The notes under the pieces: generated by a model
Told to the model about the DNA's origin: nothing
Databases searched by the model: none
What the model saw: only the letters and a program-made list of their open reading frames with translations
In this document: positions 1 through 11,634 of the stretch, piece by piece
Numbering within the stretch: position 1 is the stretch's first letter
Layout: the number at the start of each line of letters is the position of its first letter
From: Proteus faecis
Lineage (GTDB): Bacteria; Pseudomonadota; Gammaproteobacteria; Enterobacterales; Enterobacteriaceae
Reading direction: 5' to 3'
DNA: 64,000 bases
Assembly (NCBI RefSeq): GCF_003144395.1
Contig: NZ_PENZ01000001.1
Location: forward strand, 1 to 64,000
Translations under genes and position numbers: made by a program

Positions 1-8
1 ATTGATCT

Positions 9-29
9 TTAAAGCCCTGCGGGCTTTTC
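9..29. terminator. Intrinsic terminator of an upstream gene
   Basis: GC-rich hairpin AAGCCC/GGGCTT followed by a short T run. It lies at the left edge, so the gene it ends is outside the window. A second GC hairpin, CTCGCCC-GCATT-GGGCGAG, follows at about 39-60 without a good T tract. Confidence 0.6.
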
Positions 30-183
30 GCCTTATATCCTCGCCCGCATTGGGCGAGGGTTTACGGCGTTTTTCGCTAAATTATCTCTTATTGAATAAC
101 AACGATAAAATAATGCCAGTAGCAATTTGTTTTAATTGATTAAAATAACATCAACAAAACACATTCCTTGACTTAATTTCCAT

Positions 184-221
184 ATTTCCTCCATTTTTAA
201 CTATGAAGAAACAGGTAGAAT
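184..221 (+). promoter_or_regulatory. Candidate mdtABC promoter with BaeR box
   Basis: Positions 184-201 match the published E. coli BaeR box (TTTTTCTCCATDATTGGC) at 13 of 18 positions by hand alignment. The box ends 14 bp before a TAGAAT -10-like hexamer at 216-221, so it overlaps the -35 region, as expected for an OmpR-family activator. This would make the operon self-activating through BaeSR. The site is inferred from one alignment. Confidence 0.45.
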
Positions 222-287
222 GTCACCATTCCAGATTTTCATTTCAGTATTTCTGATTAGCTAGTTGCCAGTGGGATCACAAAAGTA

Positions 288-1523
288 ATGAATAAAAACA
301 AAAGTGCTAAAAAAAGAGTTTCTCTCATTATCGCTTTAATCGTCGTAATCGCAGGGGCTTACGCCTATTGGCAATTTAATGCAGCAAAAACCGCGTCGCC
401 TGAAAATAAAGGGGCTCAAGTAACTAACTCACAAAATCGAGGTACATCTGGATCTCGACGCCCTCCTTTACCACCTGTTCAAGTTGCAACATCAACACAA
501 GAGGATGTACCTCAATTTTTATCTGCTTTAGGGACAGTAAAAGCCACTAATAGCGTAACCGTTACGAGTCGTGTTGAAGGTCAACTAATGGCGTTACATT
601 TCACAGAAGGACAACACGTTCAAAAAGGTGATTTATTAGCTGAGATTGATCCTCGTCCATTTGAAGTTCAATTAGCCCAAGCCAAAGGGCAGCTTGCAAA
701 AGATCAGGCCACATTAGCAAATGCACGTCTTGATTTAGCGCGTTATCAGAAATTAGCGAAAACCAATTTAGTCTCACAACAAGAGCTAGATAATCAGCAA
801 GCTTTAGTCAAACAGTCTGAGGCCAGTATTCGTATTGATGAAGCCACTATCAGTAATGCACAACTGCAACTCACTTATAGCAAAATCACCGCACCCATTT
901 CAGGTCGAGTAGGGTTAAAACAAGTTGATGTTGGTAATTATATTTCTGGTGGTTCATCTACGCCTATCGTTGTTATCAATCAAATGGATCCTGTTGATGT
1001 GATTTTTACATTGCCAGAACAAGATCTGGCGAATGTTATTCAAGCACGTAAAAACAATACAAATTTACCAGTCATCGCATTAGATAGAAATAATCAGTTT
1101 GAATTAGCTAAAGGAGAATTATTTAGTGTTGATAACCAAATTGATGCAACAACTGGCACCATTAAATTAAAAGCACGCTTTCCACAACAAGAGACAACGT
1201 TATTTCCTAACCAGTTTGTAAATGTGCGTCTTTATGTCACCACATTAGAAAAAGCGGTGGTTATTCCTAATGCAGCTCTACAAATGGGTAATGAAGGCCA
1301 CTTTGTTTGGGTTGTGGATAGTGAAAATAAAGTAAGTAAATTACGTGTTGAAGTTGCCTTACAAAATGCGGAAAAAGTCGTAATAGCATCCGGTTTATCC
1401 GCTGATCAGCGCGTTGTAACCGATGGTGTGGATAGATTAACACAGGGTGCAAAAGTCGATATCGTGACACCAACGGCACCAAAGACTAAAGAAAATAACC
1501 GTGTTGTTGCGGAGAAAGCATAA
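288..1523 (+). CDS. mdtA: MdtA, periplasmic adaptor of the MdtABC RND efflux pump
   Basis: Membrane-fusion (adaptor) subunit linking the inner-membrane MdtB/MdtC transporter to an outer-membrane channel such as TolC. The 411-residue protein has an N-terminal membrane anchor (about residues 11-28), a basic and proline-rich linker, then the typical biotinyl-lipoyl half motifs ([20 protein letters not shown] near residues 97-116) flanking an alpha-helical hairpin, and a beta-barrel domain ([15 protein letters not shown]). Length matches the family. It is the first gene of mdtABC-baeSR, and its stop overlaps the mdtB start (TAATG). The ribosome site is weak (GTGGGA about 11 bases upstream). Known substrates of the E. 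coli pump include bile salts, novobiocin and some beta-lactams. Confidence 0.95.
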   Translation: MNKNKSAKKRVSLIIALIVVIAGAYAYWQFNAAKTASPENKGAQVTNSQNRGTSGSRRPPLPPVQVATSTQEDVPQFLSALGTVKATNSVTVTSRVEGQLMALHFTEGQHVQKGDLLAEIDPRPFEVQLAQAKGQLAKDQATLANARLDLARYQKLAKTNLVSQQELDNQQALVKQSEASIRIDEATISNAQLQLTYSKITAPISGRVGLKQVDVGNYISGGSSTPIVVINQMDPVDVIFTLPEQDLANVIQARKNNTNLPVIALDRNNQFELAKGELFSVDNQIDATTGTIKLKARFPQQETTLFPNQFVNVRLYVTTLEKAVVIPNAALQMGNEGHFVWVVDSENKVSKLRVEVALQNAEKVVIASGLSADQRVVTDGVDRLTQGAKVDIVTPTAPKTKENNRVVAEKA

Positions 1524-4500
1524 TGACCGAAAAAACACACGGTACAGGTGGCGGCCCCTCTCGCTTATTTATTCTGCGCCCTGTTGCAACAACCCTTTTT
1601 ATGGTTGCCATACTCCTAGCTGGGATTGTCGGCTATCGCATGCTCCCCGTCTCAGCATTACCTGAAGTTGATTATCCAACAATTCAGGTCGTTACGCTTT
1701 ATCCCGGAGCAAGCCCTGATGTAATGACATCAGCAGTTACGGCTCCATTAGAGCGCCAGTTTGGGCAGATGTCTGGATTAAAGCAGATGTCGTCACAAAG
1801 CTCTGGTGGTGCTTCAGTGATCACGCTGATGTTCCAATTAACATTACCATTAGATGTTGCAGAGCAAGAAGTACAAGCAGCGATAAATGCAGCCACTAAT
1901 TTGCTACCATCCGATTTACCTTACCCACCAATTTACAGCAAAGTAAATCCAGCTGATCCGCCTATTTTAACCTTGGCGGTTACTAGCTCAACATTACCGA
2001 TGACACAATTGCAAGATATGGTTGAAACCCGTATCTCACAAAAAATTTCACAAGTTAATGGCGTCGGTTTAGTGGCTTTAGCTGGTGGTCAGCGCCCTGC
2101 TGTTAGAGTTAAACTCAATGCACAAGCCGCTGCATCTTACGGTTTAGATAGCGAACAAATTCGTGTAGCAATCAATAATGCGAACGTTAACTCAGCGAAA
2201 GGAAGCCTTGATGGGCCAACTCGCTCTGTAACGCTATCCGCGAATGATCAGATGAAATCATTAGAAGATTACCGTCAATTAATCGTTACTTATAAAAATG
2301 GCGCACCAATTCGTCTATCTGATATCGCCACAATAGAACAAGCACCTGAAAACAACCAACTAGGTGCATGGGCAAATAACAAGCAGGCGATTATTATTAA
2401 TATTCAACGTCAACCTGGTGTTAACGTCATTGATACTACTGATAATATTCGTAATTTATTGCCTGATTTAGTCTCTAATTTACCAAAATCCGTTAATGTT
2501 GAAATTTTAACAGACAGAACCACTACGATCCGCGCTTCAGTTAAAGATGTACAGTTTGAACTTGGATTGGCTATCGCTCTTGTGGTAATGGTCATTTATC
2601 TCTTTTTACGTAATGGTGTCGCAACCTTAATTCCAAGTATTGCAGTACCGCTTTCATTAGTAGGTACGTTTGCAGTAATGTATTTTTGTGGATTCTCCGT
2701 CAATAACCTCACCTTAATGGCTCTTACTATTGCCACAGGCTTTGTTGTCGATGATGCGATTGTCGTGATTGAAAATATTTCCCGTTATCTCGAACGTGGT
2801 GATAAACCGTTAACAGCCGCCCTAAAAGGGGCTGGTGAAATTGGTTTTACCATTATTTCGCTTACCTTCTCTCTTATTGCCGTACTGATCCCATTGTTAT
2901 TTATGGGTGATATTGTTGGTCGTTTATTTAGGGAGTTTGCAATCACCCTTGCTGTCGCCATTCTAATCTCTGCCGTGGTTTCGCTCACATTAACGCCAAT
3001 GATGTGTGCTCGATTGCTAAAACCTGAAAATGAAATCAAACACAATCGTTTTGAAATGGCGTGCGAACGTTTCTTTGAAAGAATGATTGCGGTGTATGCC
3101 GTTTGGCTTAAACGTGTTTTAAACCATCAATGGATAACGCTTGGCGTAGCACTTAGCACATTGATGCTAACTGTATTGCTATATATGTTTATTCCTAAAG
3201 GCTTTTTCCCATTACAAGATAACGGGCTATTGCAAGGAACCATTGAAACCTCACAATCCATTTCTTATCAAGCAATGGTAGAAAAACAGCAACAAGTCGT
3301 TGATAAATTAATTGATGATCCAGCCGTTGATAATATTGCCAGTTTTGTGGGAATTGATGGCAGTAACGCAACACTCAATACTGGACGACTACAGATCACG
3401 CTAAAACCCCTTGATCAGCGTGATGATAGGATAGATGTAATTATTCCTCGTTTACAAGCGCGTATTGCTTCTATTGCGGGAATGACTCTTTATCTGCAAC
3501 CGACTCAAGATTTAACCATTGATACGCAAGTTTCTCGTACTCAGTATCAATTTACATTACAAGCAACATCATTAGATGAGTTAGCTTATTGGGTACCTAA
3601 GCTCTCTCAAGCACTAAAAGATAGCCCTGAATTGACTGATATCAGCAGTGATTGGCAAGATAACGGCATGATGGCATATATCAAAGTGGACAGAGACTCA
3701 GCAAGTCGTTTAGGTATTTCAATGAGTGAAATAGATAACGCACTTTATAATGCTTTTGGTCAGCGTTTAATTTCAACTATCTACACTCAAGCCAATCAGT
3801 ATCGTGTGGTATTAGAACAAGATATTCGTAATGGTGATGGATTACAGGCACTTTCAGCCGTGCATTTAACGGGTAAAGATGGTGCGATGGTACCTTTATT
3901 ATCGATTGCATCCGTAGAGCAACGTTTAGCGCCACTCTCTATCAATCATCAAGAGCAATTTCCTTCAGCAACATTCTCATTTAATGTCGCAGAACAATCC
4001 TCTCTTGAAGAAGCGGTGAAAGCAGTAAAATTGGCTGAAGAGCAAATCTCTATGCCAAGAGATATCACCACCCAATTCCAAGGTGCGACACTGGCATTTG
4101 AAAGTGCGCTTTCAAGTACTTTGTGGCTGATTATCGCGGCAATTGTAGCTATGTATATTGTATTAGGAGTGCTATATGAGAGTTTTATTCACCCTATTAC
4201 GATTTTATCGACACTGCCAACAGCCGGCGTCGGCGCATTATTGGCTTTAATAGCCGCAGGCAATGAGTTGGATATTATTGCAATTATTGGGATCATCTTA
4301 CTTATCGGGATCGTAAAGAAAAATGCGATCATGATGATAGACTTTGCCCTTGCCGCTGAACGAGAACAAGGTTTAACACCTTACGATGCTATTTATCAAG
4401 CGTGTTTATTACGTTTCCGCCCAATCTTAATGACCACAATGGCGGCGCTTTTAGGTGCGTTGCCTTTAATGTTAAGTACCGGTGTAGGGGCTGAATTACG

Positions 4501-4654
4501 TCAACCATTAGGGGTTTGTATGGTTGGTGGCTTAATTATGAGCCAAATCTTAACCCTATTTACAACACCTGTAATTTATCTGTTATTTGATAAATTATCG
4601 CTCTACATCAACCGCAATAAACACGTTGAGAATAATAACGGGGCTGTATCATGA
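1523..4654 (+). CDS. mdtB: MdtB, RND multidrug transporter subunit
   Basis: Proton-driven inner-membrane transporter of the RND superfamily, 1043 residues, the expected size. It shows the N-terminal transmembrane start with [12 protein letters not shown], the large periplasmic loop with the pore and docking regions, the TM4 motif [16 protein letters not shown] with the paired aspartates used for proton relay, and the second repeat with [14 protein letters not shown]. In E. coli, MdtB and MdtC form a B2C heterotrimer. The start overlaps the mdtA stop and the end overlaps the mdtC start by ATGA, so the genes are translationally coupled. Confidence 0.96.
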   Translation: MTEKTHGTGGGPSRLFILRPVATTLFMVAILLAGIVGYRMLPVSALPEVDYPTIQVVTLYPGASPDVMTSAVTAPLERQFGQMSGLKQMSSQSSGGASVITLMFQLTLPLDVAEQEVQAAINAATNLLPSDLPYPPIYSKVNPADPPILTLAVTSSTLPMTQLQDMVETRISQKISQVNGVGLVALAGGQRPAVRVKLNAQAAASYGLDSEQIRVAINNANVNSAKGSLDGPTRSVTLSANDQMKSLEDYRQLIVTYKNGAPIRLSDIATIEQAPENNQLGAWANNKQAIIINIQRQPGVNVIDTTDNIRNLLPDLVSNLPKSVNVEILTDRTTTIRASVKDVQFELGLAIALVVMVIYLFLRNGVATLIPSIAVPLSLVGTFAVMYFCGFSVNNLTLMALTIATGFVVDDAIVVIENISRYLERGDKPLTAALKGAGEIGFTIISLTFSLIAVLIPLLFMGDIVGRLFREFAITLAVAILISAVVSLTLTPMMCARLLKPENEIKHNRFEMACERFFERMIAVYAVWLKRVLNHQWITLGVALSTLMLTVLLYMFIPKGFFPLQDNGLLQGTIETSQSISYQAMVEKQQQVVDKLIDDPAVDNIASFVGIDGSNATLNTGRLQITLKPLDQRDDRIDVIIPRLQARIASIAGMTLYLQPTQDLTIDTQVSRTQYQFTLQATSLDELAYWVPKLSQALKDSPELTDISSDWQDNGMMAYIKVDRDSASRLGISMSEIDNALYNAFGQRLISTIYTQANQYRVVLEQDIRNGDGLQALSAVHLTGKDGAMVPLLSIASVEQRLAPLSINHQEQFPSATFSFNVAEQSSLEEAVKAVKLAEEQISMPRDITTQFQGATLAFESALSSTLWLIIAAIVAMYIVLGVLYESFIHPITILSTLPTAGVGALLALIAAGNELDIIAIIGIILLIGIVKKNAIMMIDFALAAEREQGLTPYDAIYQACLLRFRPILMTTMAALLGALPLMLSTGVGAELRQPLGVCMVGGLIMSQILTLFTTPVIYLLFDKLSLYINRNKHVENNNGAVS

Positions 4655-7600
4655 AGTTCTTCGCCCTCTTTATTCAACGCCCCGTAGCAACCACATTACT
4701 GAGTTTAGCAATTTCTTTATGTGGTGCCTTAGGGTTTATGTTGCTTCCGGTTGCCCCATTACCCCAAGTTGATTATCCGGTTATTAATATTTACGCTTCA
4801 TTACCGGGGGCATCACCAGAAACCATGGCATCTTCTGTGGCAACACCGCTTGAGCGCTCTCTAGGGAGAATTTCAGGTATTGATGAAATGACATCAAGCA
4901 GTTCGCTTGGAAGTACCAGTATTACGTTAGTGTTCGACTTAAACAAAGATATCAATACAGCCGCTCGTGATGTACAAGCGGCATTAAATGCTTCGCAAAG
5001 CTTATTACCATCAGGTATGCCAAGTCGCCCGCGTTATTATAAATCGAATCCTTCTGATGCACCGATTATGATCTTAACGCTCACCTCTGACACCCAAAAT
5101 ACAGGGGAGCTTTATGATCTCGCCTCAACAAGGTTGGCACAAAAAATTTCTCAGATTGAAGGTGTCAGTGAAGTTTCTGTCGGTGGTGGCTCATTACCGG
5201 CGATACGTGTCGCCCTCAATCCTGATGCGTTATTTAACCAAAATGTCAGCCTTGATGATGTTAGAAAAGCAATTAACCAAGCAAATGTGCGCCGACCTCA
5301 AGGCTTTGTAAATAATGACGAAAGGCGTTGGCAAATCCAAACTAACGATGAGCTGAGTAAGGCGGCTGAATATCGCCCTGTGATCGTACATTACAATCAA
5401 GATGCCGTTGTGCGTTTAAGTGATGTGGCACAAGTTACCGATTCTATACAAAACTCTCGAGCTGCCGGAATGAGTGGCGGAGAGCCTGCTATTTTGCTGG
5501 TTATTCGTCGTGAAGCTGGTGCCAATATCATTGAAACCGTCAATCGTATTCGTGATGAGCTTCCAGAATTACGTGAGCTGATCCCTGCAAGTGTTGATTT
5601 AAAAGTTGCACAAGATAGAACCCCCACTATTCGCGCTTCATTAGCTGAAGTTGAACGTGCATTAGCTATTGCTGTGGCGCTGGTCATTTTAGTTGTGTTC
5701 TTATTTTTACGCTCAGGTCGCGCCACGCTGATCCCTGCAGTTGCGGTACCCGTCTCATTAATTGGTACTTTTTCAGCCATGTACCTTTGTGGCTTTAGTT
5801 TAAATAACCTTTCATTAATGGCATTAACCGTAGCCACAGGCTTTGTAGTTGATGATGCAATTGTGGTGCTTGAAAATATCTCTCGTCATATTGAGAATGG
5901 TTTAAAACCTAAAGATGCCGCCTTGAAAGGGGTCGGTGAAGTTGGTTTTACAGTCCTTTCAATGAGTATTTCTCTTGTTGCCGTTTTTATTCCATTACTA
6001 TTAATGGATGGTCTAGTCGGGCGATTATTTAAAGAATTTGCCATCACCTTAACAACCGCTATTGCAATTTCGCTGTTTGTTTCTCTAACGCTCACCCCCA
6101 TGATGTGTGCCCATTTACTAAAAGGGATGAAGCCTAAAGCACAGTCGCATTTACGGGGTTTTGGCAAGTTACTTTTCCGTCTCCAACAAGGTTACAGCGT
6201 CACATTGCAAGCAGCGTTACGTCATCGACGCTGGGTTATGGCTATTTTTCTTGCCACATTAGGCTTAAATGCTTATTTATACATCAGTGCACCCAAAACA
6301 TTTTTCCCTGATCAAGATACAGGACGTTTAATGGGATTTGTGCGTGCAGACCAAAGTATTTCATTCCAATCAATGAAAGAAAAAATGACCCGCTTCATGC
6401 AAGAAATTAATGCAGATAAAGACGTTGATAGCGTAACGGGTTTTACTGGCGGGGGGCGTATTAATAGTGGATTTATGTTTATTTCCCTCAACCCACTGTC
6501 AGAGCGTACTGATAGCGCAAACCAAGTAATTAATCGCCTACGAACAAAATTAGCCAATGAACCTGGCGCTAACCTCTTTTTAATGCCAGTGCAAGATGTT
6601 AGAGCGGGTGGACGCCAAGCAAATGCCAGTTATCAATTCACATTATTAGCTGATGATTTGAGCGAGTTGCGTAAATGGGAGCCCATTGTTCGTAAAGCGT
6701 TAGGTGAACAGCCTCAACTTGTAGACGTTAACTCTGATAAAGAAGATAAAGGCGCAGAAATGGCACTAACTTACGATCGCGATACCATGTCGCAATTAGG
6801 TATTAATGTTAGTGATGCCAATAATCTACTAAACAATGCTTTTGGTCAGCGTCAAATATCCACCATTTATGCGCCACTAAATCAGTATAAAGTGGTGATG
6901 GAAGTCTCAGAACAATATACTCAAGATGTCTCTGCATTAGATAAAATGTATGTGGTCAATAATCAAGGTGAACGTATCCCATTATCCGCATTTGCGAGTT
7001 GGTATCCGGCTAATGCGCCATTAAGTGTTAATCACCAAGGATTATCTGCATCTTCAACTATTGCCTTTAATATTCCAGAAGGCTATACATTAGCAGATGC
7101 CATTAATTCTATTGAACGCACAATGACAGAATTAGGTGTACCTAATACCGTCAGAGGTACTTTTGCTGGTACCGCACAGATTTTTCAAGAAACCATCAAA
7201 TCACAGCTTATTCTTATCTTAGCGGCGATTGTAACGGTCTATTTAGTATTAGGTGTGTTATATGAAAGTTATATTCATCCACTGACCATTTTATCTACCC
7301 TACCTTCCGCGGGTGTGGGCGCCTTATTAGCGTTACAGCTTTTTAATACACCTTTTAGTCTGATTGCACTTATTGGCATTATGCTACTTATTGGCATTGT
7401 GAAGAAAAATGCCATTATTATGGTAGATTTTGCAATTACAGCCCAACGTGAAGGCAAGTTGTCAGCTAAAGAGGCGATTATTCAAGCCAGTCTATTACGT
7501 TTCCGCCCTATTCTTATGACAACACTCGCCGCACTATTTGGTGCATTACCACTAATGTTAGGTAGTGGAGATGGCGCAGAGTTAAGACAACCTTTAGGGA

Positions 7601-7734
7601 TAACAATTGTAGGTGGTTTATTAATGAGCCAGCTACTGACCCTTTATACAACTCCGGTTATTTATCTATTTTTTGATGGATTGCGTGAACGTTGGCAACA
7701 ACGACGTATCAGCAAAAAAGAGGCAAGTGCATGA
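4651..7734 (+). CDS. mdtC: MdtC, RND multidrug transporter subunit
   Basis: Second RND transporter subunit, 1027 residues, paralogous to the preceding gene. It begins [20 protein letters not shown] and carries the TM4 motif [16 protein letters not shown] and the C-terminal repeat motif [14 protein letters not shown]. It partners MdtB in the B2C trimer. The stop overlaps the baeS start (ATGA). E. coli has mdtD, an MFS gene, between mdtC and baeS; it is missing here, and the pump leads directly into its sensor. Confidence 0.96.
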   Translation: MKFFALFIQRPVATTLLSLAISLCGALGFMLLPVAPLPQVDYPVINIYASLPGASPETMASSVATPLERSLGRISGIDEMTSSSSLGSTSITLVFDLNKDINTAARDVQAALNASQSLLPSGMPSRPRYYKSNPSDAPIMILTLTSDTQNTGELYDLASTRLAQKISQIEGVSEVSVGGGSLPAIRVALNPDALFNQNVSLDDVRKAINQANVRRPQGFVNNDERRWQIQTNDELSKAAEYRPVIVHYNQDAVVRLSDVAQVTDSIQNSRAAGMSGGEPAILLVIRREAGANIIETVNRIRDELPELRELIPASVDLKVAQDRTPTIRASLAEVERALAIAVALVILVVFLFLRSGRATLIPAVAVPVSLIGTFSAMYLCGFSLNNLSLMALTVATGFVVDDAIVVLENISRHIENGLKPKDAALKGVGEVGFTVLSMSISLVAVFIPLLLMDGLVGRLFKEFAITLTTAIAISLFVSLTLTPMMCAHLLKGMKPKAQSHLRGFGKLLFRLQQGYSVTLQAALRHRRWVMAIFLATLGLNAYLYISAPKTFFPDQDTGRLMGFVRADQSISFQSMKEKMTRFMQEINADKDVDSVTGFTGGGRINSGFMFISLNPLSERTDSANQVINRLRTKLANEPGANLFLMPVQDVRAGGRQANASYQFTLLADDLSELRKWEPIVRKALGEQPQLVDVNSDKEDKGAEMALTYDRDTMSQLGINVSDANNLLNNAFGQRQISTIYAPLNQYKVVMEVSEQYTQDVSALDKMYVVNNQGERIPLSAFASWYPANAPLSVNHQGLSASSTIAFNIPEGYTLADAINSIERTMTELGVPNTVRGTFAGTAQIFQETIKSQLILILAAIVTVYLVLGVLYESYIHPLTILSTLPSAGVGALLALQLFNTPFSLIALIGIMLLIGIVKKNAIIMVDFAITAQREGKLSAKEAIIQASLLRFRPILMTTLAALFGALPLMLGSGDGAELRQPLGITIVGGLLMSQLLTLYTTPVIYLFFDGLRERWQQRRISKKEASA

Positions 7735-9107
7735 AATTGAGAAGCAAGCTGTTCTTAGTGGTTTTTGCTACTTGTATGGTTGTTGTTCTCGCCATGCATA
7801 TCGGTATTCGAGGTAGCTTCCAGCAAGGATTCATTGGTTATATCAAGAAAAACAGTGAACAGCGTGCAACTCTTTTAGCTGAAGCCTTAACTGAACAATA
7901 TGCTTTAACGGGAGATTGGCGTTTCCTCAATAGAGATGATCGCTCTCTTTATCAAATATTACGAAGTATTGATCAAATAAGCCAAAGTAGCGAAGGACCG
8001 CCTCCTAGAGGTTGGCGTACACAATTTTGGATCGTTGATAAAGAGATGAAACGTTTATTTGGGCATGACAATCAATTTCCCGCAGAAACATTTAAAAAGC
8101 CCATTACCTTTCACGATGAAATTGTTGGATGGGTGATTGTCAGCGCGGCAGATAAAATCAGTAATGAGGCCGATATTAGCTTTGATAAGCAACAACTGCG
8201 TACTAGCTGGATAATTGCAGGTTTAACCGTTCTTTTTGCTTTATTGATCACTCTTATTCTTTCTCGCAATATGATACGCCCTGTTAAACGTCTTGTTGAA
8301 GCGACACATAAATTAGCAGCGGGTGACTTCTCTGTTCGCGTAACACCCTCAAGCAAAGATGAAATCAGTCAACTTGCTACCGACTTTAATCAACTTGCCA
8401 GCACACTAGAAAAAAATGAACAAATTCGTCGTGATTATATGGCAGATATCTCACATGAATTGCGAACCCCTCTTGCCATATTAAAAGGTGAACTTGAAGC
8501 GTTACAAGATGGTGTCAGAAAGCCCTCAACAGAGACGCTAAATTCCCTTTTATTTGAAGTTACAAATCTAACCAAATTGGTTAATGATCTCCACCAACTA
8601 TCATTATCAGATAGAGGCTCTTTAACTTATCGTAAAGATTTTATTGATATCAATGAAGTAATTTTATTGGCTGTGGCTTCTTATCGTCATACCTATCAAA
8701 CTAAAGATATTACTTTACTTACCGAATTAGATGATTCATTCCCACTCATTGTGCAAGCTGATCCTGATAGGTTGATCCAGCTTTTCCATAATCTGCTAGA
8801 GAATAGCGTACGCTATACTTATTCAGGTGGACAATTACATATCAGCACCCAAAAAGAGCAAAATCATGTTGTTGTTTCATTAGAAGATAGTGCTCCAGGG
8901 CTAGACAGTGCTCAATACAATGCTGTTTTCCAGCGCTTTTATCGTGCAGAAAATTCACGAAATCGTGCAAGTGGAGGCTCAGGTTTAGGTCTTGCGATTT
9001 GCGAAAATATTGTTGAAGCTCATAATGGTAAGATAAGTGCCATGCCTTCCTCTTTAGGTGGCGTGAAAATCCTTATAGAATTACCCGCATATTCTGATGA
9101 TCTTTAA
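7731..9107 (+). CDS. baeS: BaeS, envelope-stress sensor histidine kinase
   Basis: Sensor kinase that phosphorylates BaeR in response to envelope stress (indole, flavonoids and metals in E. coli). From the ATG overlapping the mdtC stop it is 458 residues, close to the E. coli length. Visible parts are TM1 (about 5-25), a periplasmic domain, TM2 (about 160-180), HAMP ([20 protein letters not shown]), the phospho-acceptor box [16 protein letters not shown], and the ATP-binding N box ([12 protein letters not shown]) and G box ([16 protein letters not shown]). A longer in-frame start at 7692 lies inside mdtC and is not preferred. Confidence 0.95.
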   Translation: MKLRSKLFLVVFATCMVVVLAMHIGIRGSFQQGFIGYIKKNSEQRATLLAEALTEQYALTGDWRFLNRDDRSLYQILRSIDQISQSSEGPPPRGWRTQFWIVDKEMKRLFGHDNQFPAETFKKPITFHDEIVGWVIVSAADKISNEADISFDKQQLRTSWIIAGLTVLFALLITLILSRNMIRPVKRLVEATHKLAAGDFSVRVTPSSKDEISQLATDFNQLASTLEKNEQIRRDYMADISHELRTPLAILKGELEALQDGVRKPSTETLNSLLFEVTNLTKLVNDLHQLSLSDRGSLTYRKDFIDINEVILLAVASYRHTYQTKDITLLTELDDSFPLIVQADPDRLIQLFHNLLENSVRYTYSGGQLHISTQKEQNHVVVSLEDSAPGLDSAQYNAVFQRFYRAENSRNRASGGSGLGLAICENIVEAHNGKISAMPSSLGGVKILIELPAYSDDL

Positions 9108-9131
9108 GCCTAATAACCATTGAGCCAATAA

Positions 9132-9839
9132 ATGACCATATCTGAATCCCCCTATTCAATCTTGATTGTTGAAGATGAACCTAAACTTGCCCAATTGCTT
9201 ATTGATTATCTTCAATCATCAGGTTATCAAACTTATTGGTTAGCAGATGGTGCTAAAGTGAGCCAGTATGTAAAACAACAACACTACGATTTAATACTAT
9301 TAGATCTAATGCTACCTGTTAAAGACGGCATTACAATCTGTAAAGAGTTACGTCAGTTTTCAGATATTCCAATCATTATGGTAACGGCTAAAACAGAAGA
9401 AGTAGATCGACTACTCGGTCTTGAGATTGGCGCTGATGACTATATTTGCAAACCTTATAGTCCAAGGGAAGTCGTAGCCAGAGTCAAAACTTTATTACGC
9501 CGTTTTTATCGACCACAAGATATTATTCAAAGCGATAAATTAGTCGTCATTGATGAGCAGGCTTACCAAATCCAATACAACAATAAAATTCTTGATTTAA
9601 CGACTGCTGAATTTCGTTTACTAAAGGCTTTAGCCACTCAGCCAGGCAAAATATTGACACGTGATCAACTTATGGATCACCTTTATGATGACTACCGTAT
9701 TGTGACGGATAGAACCATTGATAGTCACATTAAAAATTTACGACGCAAACTAGAGCAACTTAACGATCAAATTGAATTTATTCGTTCAATTTATGGTCAA
9801 GGCTATCGTTGGGAAACCCAAGCTTACCGTTTTCGATGA
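9132..9839 (+). CDS. baeR: BaeR, response regulator of the BaeSR system
   Basis: OmpR/PhoB-type response regulator, 235 residues. The receiver domain (about 11-120) has the acidic pocket EDE, the phospho-acceptor Asp in ILLDLMLP, and the TAKTEE and KPY switch residues. The winged-helix domain (about 135-230) has the LTTAEFRLL and [15 protein letters not shown] signatures. It follows baeS by 24 bases in the same operon. In E. coli it activates mdtABC and other envelope genes; the candidate box at 184-201 fits autoregulation. Confidence 0.95.
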   Translation: MTISESPYSILIVEDEPKLAQLLIDYLQSSGYQTYWLADGAKVSQYVKQQHYDLILLDLMLPVKDGITICKELRQFSDIPIIMVTAKTEEVDRLLGLEIGADDYICKPYSPREVVARVKTLLRRFYRPQDIIQSDKLVVIDEQAYQIQYNNKILDLTTAEFRLLKALATQPGKILTRDQLMDHLYDDYRIVTDRTIDSHIKNLRRKLEQLNDQIEFIRSIYGQGYRWETQAYRFR

Positions 9840-9958
9840 TATTTTTTCAGGAATACATTGAACCGCGCTACACTTAAGCGCTAGAATCCCCCCCTTTATG
9901 ATATACCCCTACCCAATGTGTGGGGGACTGACTTGAAATCAGAACCAGGAAATTAACC

Positions 9959-11338
9959 ATGTTTACACCCGAATTGCTCTCTCCTGCTGGCTCATTAAAA
10001 AATATGCGCTATGCCTTTGCTTATGGCGCAGACGCCGTTTATGCAGGTCAGCCACGTTATAGCTTACGTGTGCGTAATAATGAGTTTAACCACGAAAACC
10101 TTGCTAAAGGTATTCAAGAGGCCCACGAATTAGGTAAGCGCTTCTATGTTGTGGTTAATATCGCACCTCACAATGCTAAATTAAAAACCTTTATTCGTGA
10201 CTTAAAACCCGTCATTGATATGGGTCCAGATGCGCTGATTATGTCTGATCCGGGTTTGATCATGATGGTACGTGAAGCCTTCCCTGAAATGGATATCCAC
10301 CTTTCAGTACAAGCCAACGCCGTTAACTGGGCAACTGTAAAATTCTGGCGCCAAATGGGATTAACTCGTGTGATCCTTTCTCGTGAACTTTCTATTGATG
10401 AAATTGCTGAAATTCGTAAGCAAGTTCCTGATATGGAATTAGAGGTTTTCGTTCACGGTGCATTATGTATGGCTTATTCAGGCCGTTGCCTATTATCTGG
10501 TTATATCAATAAGCGTGACCCAAACCAAGGTACATGTACTAACGCTTGCCGCTGGGAATATAAAGTTGAAGAAGGCAAAGAAGACGATGTCGGTAATATC
10601 GTTGAAAAATACACGCCAATCCCGGTTAAAAATGTTGAGCCTACTTTAGGTGTTGGCGCGCCAACAGATAAAGTCTACTTAATCGAAGAAGCAAAACGCC
10701 CTGGTGAATATATGACTGCGTTCGAAGATGAACACGGTACTTATATCATGAACTCTAAAGACTTACGTGCGATTGAACACGTTGAGCAATTAACTCAAAT
10801 GGGCGTGCATTCGCTGAAAATTGAAGGTCGTACTAAATCCTTCTATTACTGTGCTCGTACAGCACAAATGTATCGTCGTGCGATTGATGATGCAGTTGCA
10901 GGTAAACCATTCGATCCAACGTTGCTAACGACATTAGAAGGCTTAGCACATCGAGGTTATACAGAAGGTTTCTTACGTCGCCATACCCATGATGCATACC
11001 AAACTTATGAATATGGTTACTCTGTCTCTGACACTCAACAATTTGTCGGTGAATTCACAGGTAAACGCGTAAACGGTTTAGCTGAAGTTGATGTTAAAAA
11101 CAAATTTGTTTTAGGTGATAGCCTAGAATTAATGACCCCAACTGGAAATATTCAATTTACGCTAGACACGCTGTTTAATAAAAAACAGCAACCAACGGAT
11201 GTTGCACCAGGTAATGGTCACATGGTTTATTTATCTGTTCCTGAAGATGTTGATTTAGATTTTGCACTGCTGATCCGCAACCTACAAGGTACAACAACTC
11301 GCCAACCGCATAAAATTGATGCGGTAGAAGTGAAGTAA
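9959..11338 (+). CDS. trhP: TrhP (YegQ), tRNA 5-hydroxyuridine synthesis protein, U32 family
   Basis: U32 'peptidase' family protein. In E. coli this gene (yegQ/trhP) is needed for prephenate-dependent hydroxylation of U34 in several tRNAs. 459 residues, slightly longer than the E. coli protein. Diagnostic stretches are ELLSPAGSLKNMRYAFAYGA, the U32 signature EVFVHGALCMAYSGRC and the cysteine-bearing GTCTNACRWEY, consistent with Fe-S ligands in this family. The start has AGGA nine bases upstream. Its 3' side is followed by the CyaR sRNA, as in E. coli. Confidence 0.92.
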   Translation: MFTPELLSPAGSLKNMRYAFAYGADAVYAGQPRYSLRVRNNEFNHENLAKGIQEAHELGKRFYVVVNIAPHNAKLKTFIRDLKPVIDMGPDALIMSDPGLIMMVREAFPEMDIHLSVQANAVNWATVKFWRQMGLTRVILSRELSIDEIAEIRKQVPDMELEVFVHGALCMAYSGRCLLSGYINKRDPNQGTCTNACRWEYKVEEGKEDDVGNIVEKYTPIPVKNVEPTLGVGAPTDKVYLIEEAKRPGEYMTAFEDEHGTYIMNSKDLRAIEHVEQLTQMGVHSLKIEGRTKSFYYCARTAQMYRRAIDDAVAGKPFDPTLLTTLEGLAHRGYTEGFLRRHTHDAYQTYEYGYSVSDTQQFVGEFTGKRVNGLAEVDVKNKFVLGDSLELMTPTGNIQFTLDTLFNKKQQPTDVAPGNGHMVYLSVPEDVDLDFALLIRNLQGTTTRQPHKIDAVEVK

Positions 11339-11366
11339 AGCGTCATAATCTGATTTAAAGTGGTCA

Positions 11367-11412
11367 ATTTCAAATACAGATCACATCAATAATGATTTGT
11401 TTGCCGTATCAT
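11367..11412 (+). promoter_or_regulatory. cyaR promoter with CRP-type site
   Basis: A good right CRP half site (GATCACA, 11379-11385) with a degenerate left half gives a centre near 11377.5. A TATCAT -10 lies at 11407-11412, placing transcription start near 11419. The CRP centre is then about -41.5, the class II position known for E. coli cyaR. The left half is poor, so strength is uncertain. Confidence 0.55.
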
Positions 11413-11418
11413 CAGTTC

Positions 11419-11508
11419 CGAAAAATAAAGAACTAGAATGAATACAGTAAGACTAGGAACCACCTCCTTGGCAAATCCAATCTCCCTTGGATTTGCCTTT
11501 TCTTTTTT
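11419..11508 (+). ncRNA. cyaR: CyaR small RNA
   Basis: Hfq-dependent sRNA, about 90 nt. The stretch AGGAACCACCTCCTT (11454-11469) is identical to the CyaR seed region as I recall it from E. coli, and it is followed by a similar terminator (GGCAAATCC/GGATTTGCC, with the CTCCCTT loop) and a T-rich end. The 5' end (GAAAAATAAAG) also resembles E. coli CyaR. It lies directly after trhP, the same location as in E. coli. Known role: it is induced by cAMP-CRP and represses targets such as ompX, luxS and nadE by pairing the CCUCC-type loop with ribosome sites. Confidence 0.88.
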
Positions 11509-11634
11509 CACTTCCCGTTATCAATTTTCTTTTCGTAAAACACACTCCTTTTTCGTTATCCTTTGTAAAAAAAATAGTAATTTTCTCGATATCCATTACC
11601 TTTAAAAGAGTGATTTAATTAAAGGGATTCATCA

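Noticed and set aside
5397..5837. 146-codon frame antisense to mdtC
   Set aside because: Shadow of the RND gene.
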